From positions 1-11,479 of the forward strand of contig JALWSJ010000402.1 in NCBI GenBank assembly GCA_026993705.1: a stretch of DNA of 11,479 nt, in the 5' to 3' direction. This DNA comes from Flavobacteriales bacterium. GTDB lineage: Bacteria > Bacteroidota > Bacteroidia > Flavobacteriales_D > Parvicellaceae. Below, one piece after another: positions 7,086-11,479 of the stretch (position 1 is its first letter; the number at the start of each line of letters is the position of its first letter). A program made the position numbers and the translations under genes. The notes beneath the pieces are model-generated. The model saw only the letters and a program-made list of their open reading frames with translations. It was not told where the DNA came from and did no database searches.

Positions 7086-8345
7086 TTATGTTTTTTTCTT
7101 TTTCTTCTTGGCCGCTGGAAACAGTATGTTATTCAGAATAAGACGATAACCCGGTGAATTGGGATGTAAATTTAAGTCTGTCGGCGGGTCATTAACATAA
7201 TGACGATAATCTTCGGGGTCGTGTCCTCCGTAAAACGTCCATTGTCCTTTTCCTAATTCTCCGTGAATGTAACGAGCTGTTCCCAAAGCTTTATTTTCTC
7301 CCATAATCAAAACGTTTGACTTGATTTTATCCTTGTAAAAATCGGTAGTCTGCCCCATAAATCCATTTATGATTGAGGTGTGATTTTGACATAAAATAGT
7401 TGGTATAATATCCCATTTTGCCGAAAAATCAAACAAAGTGAACTTGTCTTGAGCTTCAGGAATACGATGTTCTTTGGTGGCGTCTATATCGGAAAATTCA
7501 TACTCCAGCGGATTAGTAACCAATTTAAAATCTTTAAAAGCCAACGTTTGTGTATAATCAAGTTTACTATTGGCAGCAGGATCTTGCGGGTTGCCATCGT
7601 ACATATAATCACAAATATCTACACCTTGTGCCGCTAGTGCTATATCATAGGTATCTGTACCTGAACACATCGTAAAAAGAAAACCACCTCCTGCCGTAAA
7701 TTCTTGAATCTTCTTCGCTACCCCCAATTTCAGTTGACTGACTTTATCAAACCCCAAAGCCTTGGCTCTGGCTTCGGTTTCCCGTTGACGCTTTTGATAC
7801 CAATCTGCGTTTCTGTAATTTCTATAAAATTTTCCGTATTGTCCCGTAAAATCTTCGTGATGCAAATGCAACCAATCATATTCCGGCAACTTACCTTCTA
7901 TAACCTCTGTGTCATACAGCTTGTCATACGGTATTTCGGCATAGGTTAACACCATCGTAACGGCATCATCCCACGGCTGTTTGCCCATGGGCGTATAGAC
8001 TGCTATTTTTGGTGCTTTATGCAGTTTTACAACTTCTTGATTGACTTCTGGGTCTCCAATTTGTTGTCGAATTTGTGCGGCTTGCACATCTGCAATAATT
8101 TCATACGAAACACCCCGAATGATACATTCTTCTTCTATTTCTTTGTGATAGGGAATTAGAAAACTACCTCCTCTATAGTTTAATAACCATTCAACTTCTA
8201 TATCATTTTGCAAAACCCAATAGGCAATACCATAAGCCTTTAAATGATTTTTCTGGCTGGTTTCATCCATTGGAATCAAGATATAACTTGCCTGTACCAA
8301 AACTACGGTTAGTAAAAAGAATGTTATGGATAATAATTTTTTCAT
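7086..8345 (-). CDS. exported protein with glutamine-amidotransferase-like CSG motif (relatives misnamed asparagine synthetase B)
   Basis: A protein of 419 residues if started at the second ATG (8345), which gives a clean signal peptide MKKLLSITFFLLTVVLVQA. An ATG two codons earlier (8351) is also possible. After YILIPMDETSQKNHLKAYG, a region near PKIAVYTPMGKQPWDDAVT begins what looks like a Rossmann-type ThuA / class I glutamine-amidotransferase-like fold. GGGFLFTMCSG places a cysteine (about residue 227) at the nucleophile-elbow position, and FYGGHDPEDYRHYVNDPP near the end supplies a histidine (about 375). Relatives are, from memory, labelled asparagine synthetase B; neither the N-terminal Cys nor the ATP pyrophosphatase motif of AsnB is present, and a signal peptide contradicts cytoplasmic amide synthesis. 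The C-terminus is a run of six lysines encoded in an A-rich tract. The gene lies 124 bases upstream of the lipoprotein. Catalytic activity is unproven. Confidence 0.8.
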   Translation of the reverse strand: MKKLLSITFFLLTVVLVQASYILIPMDETSQKNHLKAYGIAYWVLQNDIEVEWLLNYRGGSFLIPYHKEIEEECIIRGVSYEIIADVQAAQIRQQIGDPEVNQEVVKLHKAPKIAVYTPMGKQPWDDAVTMVLTYAEIPYDKLYDTEVIEGKLPEYDWLHLHHEDFTGQYGKFYRNYRNADWYQKRQRETEARAKALGFDKVSQLKLGVAKKIQEFTAGGGFLFTMCSGTDTYDIALAAQGVDICDYMYDGNPQDPAANSKLDYTQTLAFKDFKLVTNPLEYEFSDIDATKEHRIPEAQDKFTLFDFSAKWDIIPTILCQNHTSIINGFMGQTTDFYKDKIKSNVLIMGENKALGTARYIHGELGKGQWTFYGGHDPEDYRHYVNDPPTDLNLHPNSPGYRLILNNILFPAAKKKKKKT

Positions 8346-8473
8346 AAGCATAAAGATAGAGATTATATTTCTATCCCCTTATAGAACATCAATAATTTCG
8401 CCAATTGAAAATTTTCACCTGACAAAATCAAACGATTTAACATTTATTACAATACGCACTATGAAAACAAAAA

Positions 8474-8505
8474 AAAACGGCTGTCAATAAATGGACAGCC
8501 GTTTT
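8474..8505 (-). terminator. strong intrinsic terminator of the T9SS-secreted protein gene
   Basis: A perfect 12-base stem, AAAACGGCTGTC (8474-8485) with GACAGCCGTTTT (8494-8505), and an 8-base loop. On the minus strand the stem is followed by a run of nine T. It lies about 50 bases after the stop at 8558 and about 130 bases before the start of the next gene, so that next gene probably has its own promoter. The stem could also work on the plus strand, with a shorter T-run. The rest of the 8352-8557 gap is AT-rich with nothing else certain. Confidence 0.88.
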
Positions 8506-8557
8506 ATAAAACTTAGTATTTATACCATTTAAACGTTGAAATGGTATTACTGCTTGA

Positions 8558-9970
8558 TTAATGAGCAACTACAATTTTTTTCATTGTACTTCCGTTTCTT
8601 CCTATAACTCGTACCAAGTAAACTCCATTGCTCCAATCTGTCGTTTCTATTGGAAGAACACTTTGATTTATATATCCGTTAAATACTTGTTCTCCCGACA
8701 TATTTAAAACGGTAACGTAAGTATTTTCAACGTTATTTAAGTAAAACTTATCCGAAGCCGGATTCGGGTAGATGGTAAATTCATCATCATTCTCTAAAGT
8801 AGGCACATATACATCTCCTCCCGTGAATTTAACATCATCAACCAACAACACCGAACCAACATTTCCTCCGCAAAAAAATGTAACTTGAGCAGAATCGGGT
8901 GCTTGAGTTAAATTCAAACTAATCGTTTCCGTTTGCCAACTTCCACTTGTTGAATATAAAGAATTAAATGTATTTACCAAAGGTAAAGCCACACCGTTTT
9001 TCCATATTTTCAAAAAGAATCCTGCCGTATCTATACCTATAGGAGTATATTTATATTCAAATGAAAAACCGGTAGCTTGTGCCGTAAACGGAATACCTCC
9101 CACAAACGCACTATTCGGATCTATATCATTAAAATCATAAATACCGTTTGTTACAATCGGGAAAAGCCCAATAGCATCTAAACTTGCGGTTTTTTCTATT
9201 TTCAATGAACTATTTCCTTCCTGAGCATCAGTTGATTTTGTTACGTAGGTAGAACCGTCATAGGCATAAAGCATGTTTGAAAAACACCACCAATCCTGAG
9301 GATGTTCTATGGTTTCTTGATACGTATTTTCAAAACTATGATTAGGTATTGGCGTGGTAGCCGTTCCTGAATTTTCAAAATAAATATTATCTATCTCTAT
9401 CCAAGAGCCTTCTTCAACCACACTCGAAATATCAAAATGGGAGCTTGTAAACCCAATAAAAACAGAATCAGGTGTCATTATACTTGTATTTGGTAGAACA
9501 ACATCAAAAGCTGTCCACGTCGAATTTGCTCCTGTGATAGGTTGTACTCCTGCACTAAAAACTGTCCCATTCAATGACAATTCAACCACTACAAAAGCTG
9601 TATCAACGTTTAAAACATCGCTTTTATACCATCCCTTTAAATTAGTAACGTGGTCATTATACGGAAACTTTTGAAAGGTATCATTAACAACTGCATTTTT
9701 TACGGCATAACCAATTACCGTATCATTATTAAAAACCATGGTTTCCAAATGTAAGGCATAATTACCGTCTTGAGCTCCTGTTACTTGATAGCTATTCGAT
9801 ACTTCCATACCAATTCTCATTAACTCTTGACCCGAAGTCGTCCATTCAACCAAAGAATCCTTAACGACTTTGTTTTCCCAATTCTCAAAACCTCCATTCG
9901 CAACATCAGACTGAGCCAATCCCGAGCCCAACGATGCCATAACTCCAAGTGAAAGTAAAATCTTTTTCAT
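8558..9970 (-). CDS. T9SS type A sorting domain protein with two jelly-roll-like domains
   Basis: A secreted protein of 470 residues from the ATG at 9970, which begins a standard signal peptide (MKKILLSLGVMASLGSGLAQ). An ATG three codons upstream (9979) is possible. Two similar modules follow. The first (about residues 25-200) starts VANGGFENWENKV and ends IEIDNIYFEN. The second (about 208-385) starts IPNHSFENTYQETIEHP and ends LLVDDVKFTGG. Both have the F-E-N opening and I-D-N / V-D-D closing strands of carbohydrate-binding-like beta-sandwiches. The last 73 residues are a Por-type sorting domain: FTIYPNPASDKFYL, then VTVLNMSGEQV, NGVYLVRV and the basic end KKIVVAH. The protein would cross the outer membrane by the type IX system and be released or attached at the surface. 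No enzyme domain is present, so it is likely a binding or structural protein; its ligand is unknown. The gene is monocistronic, ending in a strong terminator. Confidence 0.85.
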   Translation of the reverse strand: MKKILLSLGVMASLGSGLAQSDVANGGFENWENKVVKDSLVEWTTSGQELMRIGMEVSNSYQVTGAQDGNYALHLETMVFNNDTVIGYAVKNAVVNDTFQKFPYNDHVTNLKGWYKSDVLNVDTAFVVVELSLNGTVFSAGVQPITGANSTWTAFDVVLPNTSIMTPDSVFIGFTSSHFDISSVVEEGSWIEIDNIYFENSGTATTPIPNHSFENTYQETIEHPQDWWCFSNMLYAYDGSTYVTKSTDAQEGNSSLKIEKTASLDAIGLFPIVTNGIYDFNDIDPNSAFVGGIPFTAQATGFSFEYKYTPIGIDTAGFFLKIWKNGVALPLVNTFNSLYSTSGSWQTETISLNLTQAPDSAQVTFFCGGNVGSVLLVDDVKFTGGDVYVPTLENDDEFTIYPNPASDKFYLNNVENTYVTVLNMSGEQVFNGYINQSVLPIETTDWSNGVYLVRVIGRNGSTMKKIVVAH

Positions 9971-10109
9971 AATTCGCATATTTTAGTGTATTATTTTTCA
10001 ACAACATAGACACCAAAACCATTCCACAGTTGCCTGATACTATTTTTTTTTAGAATTAATACAAAATTCTGACTTCACAAAAGACAAAATGGCAGAACAT
10101 AGTACTTTT

Positions 10110-10511
10110 GGGCGTTCCCTCTATTTACCAAACAAACAATTCGCTACCGCGAAACGTTTGTTTGGTAAATAGAGGTCGGGCTATCCGCTATATCTTTTGG
10201 GTTGCATATATGCAACAACCCAAAAGGATGCCGCTTCTATCCCTAACGCAGGTGAAATTGGCGGATAGAAAGTGAATTTTTGGTTTCTTAGACGATGAAT
10301 AAAAATTTTGCATAGCCCCAACTATGGAAATTTTTCATGAAGAAGTATAAGGAATCAAAAAACTCTTTATATCGTCTATTTTGCCCGTGTTAGGGATTCC
10401 AAGCAACATAAAACACTACCTTGATAATCAAGCAATTATAAAACTACCTAAATTTTTACGTTAGCTCAAAAACTCAACTGTTTTTCACAGTCGTTTAATA
10501 GTCCCTAACGC
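10110..10511 (+). repeat. structured intergenic repeat, copy C (E1-E2-E3)
   Basis: E1 (10110-10249) runs from GGGCGTTCCC to CCCTAACGC. Its variable hairpin is 10119-10174, with 19 perfect base pairs plus an inner TTCGC / GCGAA; then GGTCGGGCTATCCGC; then hairpin 2 (10192-10229) with ATCTTTTGGG and CCCAAAAGGAT. E2 (10241-10395) is the long hairpin, ending CCGTGTTAGGG. E3 (10396-10511) ends in the 54-base stretch (10458-10511) with one difference from copy A. Unlike A and B, this copy is antisense to both flanking genes: E1 faces the upstream region of the T9SS-protein gene, and E3 faces the miaA stop. The 130 bases at 9980-10109 between the repeat and that gene are AT-rich leader, with no confident promoter. 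Confidence 0.85.
10119..10174 (+). repeat. variable hairpin 1 of repeat copy C
   Basis: An inverted repeat with 19-base perfect arms (10119-10137 and 10156-10174) and an inner 5-base stem with a TACC loop. It sits in the same conserved frame as the terminator-like hairpins of copies A and B but has no sequence in common with them. No T-run of terminator quality follows the stem, and no gene ends just before it, so I do not call it a terminator. Confidence 0.75.
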
Positions 10512-10553
10512 GGATGGAATAAGCGAAGAGAAAGTGAATTTTAATTTCCTTAG
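10503..10553 (+). repeat. truncated second E2 arm overlapping the miaA stop
   Basis: After the CCCTAACGC that closes E3, the sequence goes on with a second copy of the 5' arm of E2: GGATGGAATAAG, AGAGAAAGTGAATTTTAAT and TTCCTTAGAC. This matches the E2 arm near 10241-10290 and the one in copy B. Similarity ends at TTAGAC, exactly where miaA coding sequence begins on the other strand. The miaA stop codon (10550-10552) lies inside the matching part. Confidence 0.6.
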
Positions 10554-11446
10554 ACTTTTTCTATAATAGATACCACTTTCTCAAACTCCTGAGGTTCTAT
10601 CCAATGTGTAGATTTATCTTTACGAAACCACGTAAGCTGTCTTTTCGCAAAATTACGTGTATTCTTTTTAACTTTTTCAATGGCTTCATCTACTGTTATT
10701 TTATTTAAAAAATAATCAAAAAACTCTTTGTAACCAACGGTATTTAGAGCATTTAGGTGTTTGTAAGGCAATAAAGATTCTACTTCTTCGAGCAATCCGT
10801 TTTGCATCATTATATCCACTCTTCGATTGATTCTATCGTAAACAATTTGCCGTTCGGTATTCAGTCCGATTTTAATACTCGTAAAATTGCGTTGCTTGGG
10901 TGCTTGTATTCTAAATGATGAATAAGGTTTTCCGGTTGCTTCAAACACCTCCAAAGCCCTTACTACTCTTTGCGGGTTTTTTAGATTTATAGTTTCGCAA
11001 ATAAGAGGGTCGCACTGTTTTAATCGTTCTTGTAACGGTTCAAGACCGTTTGTTTTTAACTCTCGATTGAGTTGTTCTCTAATCGTCAAATCGGTAGGAA
11101 TATCATCTATCCCCTTACATACCGCATCCACATACAAACCCGAACCACCAACCATTACCACGTAATCGTTACCTGTAAATAATCCTTCTATCTTACGAAT
11201 GGCATCTTGTTCAAATTGTCCTGCTGTGTAGCGTTCGGTAATCGATAAGAAATCGACAAAATGATGAGGAATGCCTTGCTTCTCTTCGCTAGTAGGTTTT
11301 GCTGTTCCAATGTTCATCTCTTTGAAGAACTGACGGCTGTCTGCCGAAATCACCTCCGTTTTAAAATGTTGAGCCACTTTAACTCCTAAGGATGTTTTAC
11401 CTATTGCCGTAGGGCCAACGATAACGATAAGGGTTTTATTCTTCAT
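10550..11446 (-). CDS. miaA: tRNA dimethylallyltransferase MiaA
   Basis: MiaA transfers a dimethylallyl group from DMAPP to N6 of A37 in tRNAs that read codons starting with U; MiaB can then add a methylthio group. The 298-residue length is normal. The P-loop is GPTAIGKTS (residues 11-19 from the ATG at 11446). SADSRQ at 34-39 supplies the catalytic Asp36, followed by MNIGTAKP, then GIPHHFVDF, YTAGQFEQDA, VGGSGLYVDA, KNPQRVVRALEV and TGKPYSSF. NTVGYKEFFDYF and NTRNFAKRQLTWFRKD are the usual C-terminal blocks. All expected motifs are intact. I prefer the start at 11446, because relatives begin a few residues before the P-loop. A TTG at 11467 with an AGGAGG five bases upstream would add seven residues. 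The last codons run into a repeat fragment that supplies the stop. Confidence 0.96.
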   Translation of the reverse strand: MKNKTLIVIVGPTAIGKTSLGVKVAQHFKTEVISADSRQFFKEMNIGTAKPTSEEKQGIPHHFVDFLSITERYTAGQFEQDAIRKIEGLFTGNDYVVMVGGSGLYVDAVCKGIDDIPTDLTIREQLNRELKTNGLEPLQERLKQCDPLICETINLKNPQRVVRALEVFEATGKPYSSFRIQAPKQRNFTSIKIGLNTERQIVYDRINRRVDIMMQNGLLEEVESLLPYKHLNALNTVGYKEFFDYFLNKITVDEAIEKVKKNTRNFAKRQLTWFRKDKSTHWIEPQEFEKVVSIIEKV

Positions 11447-11472
11447 TTTTGAACAAATTAAAAACAAAAAAA

Positions 11473-11478
11473 CCTCCT
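11473..11478 (-). promoter_or_regulatory. Shine-Dalgarno-like AGGAGG upstream of miaA
   Basis: On the minus strand a perfect AGGAGG stands 5 bases before an in-frame TTG (11467-11465) and 26 bases before the preferred miaA ATG. The spacing would suit initiation at TTG. Bacteroidetes seldom rely on such sites, and the window ends here, so it may equally belong to the upstream gene or be chance. Confidence 0.3.
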
Positions 11479-11479
11479 A

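Noticed and set aside
7086..7115. Possible frameshift in the A-rich tract encoding the six-lysine C-terminus
   Set aside because: The tract can slip, but the frame stays open up to a stop two codons after the lysines and all upstream motifs are intact, so no break needs to be assumed.

Overview
The window looks like a chromosomal segment of a member of the Bacteroidetes, most likely a flavobacterium. The DNA is AT-rich. One gene carries a type IX secretion (T9SS) C-terminal sorting domain. There is a TonB-dependent receptor with an N-terminal carboxypeptidase-regulatory-like domain, and a lipoprotein with the GCTDPDASNYD-type motif common in this phylum. Shine-Dalgarno sites are mostly absent. 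The genes are housekeeping or cell-envelope genes; no phage, plasmid, IS transposase, CRISPR, tRNA or rRNA gene is visible.

Layout, left to right. The 3' end of a plus-strand gene (probably a LuxC-type acyl-CoA reductase) faces a minus-strand diacylglycerol/undecaprenol kinase. A 442-base gap follows, holding a 95-base palindromic element and possible promoters. Next is a plus-strand exported lytic transglycosylase. All later genes are on the minus strand. In genome order they are a 952-residue TonB-dependent receptor, a 450-residue beta-helix-type lipoprotein, an exported protein with a glutamine-amidotransferase-like CSG motif (relatives are often misnamed asparagine synthetase B), a T9SS-secreted two-domain protein, and miaA. 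Transcription runs from miaA leftwards, so the lipoprotein lies upstream of the receptor. The two could form a surface uptake pair, although 408 bases and a repeat element separate them.

The most unusual content is a family of structured intergenic repeats in three copies (1935-2332 plus; 5292-5599 minus; 10110-10511 plus, with an extra fragment running into the miaA stop). Each copy is modular. E1 is about 145 bases, framed by GGGCGTTCCC and CCCTAACGC, and encloses two hairpins. E2 is about 150 bases and folds into one long imperfect hairpin. E3 is about 120 bases, is present in two copies only, and ends in a 54-base stretch with a single difference between them. The first hairpin of E1 has an unrelated sequence in each copy yet stays a near-perfect palindrome, and the second hairpin shows paired compensatory changes. 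Selection therefore appears to act on structure. In two copies E1 begins at or just after a stop codon, and its first hairpin resembles that gene's intrinsic terminator. Whether this is a non-coding RNA, a non-autonomous mobile element or a terminator-associated repeat cannot be settled from one window.
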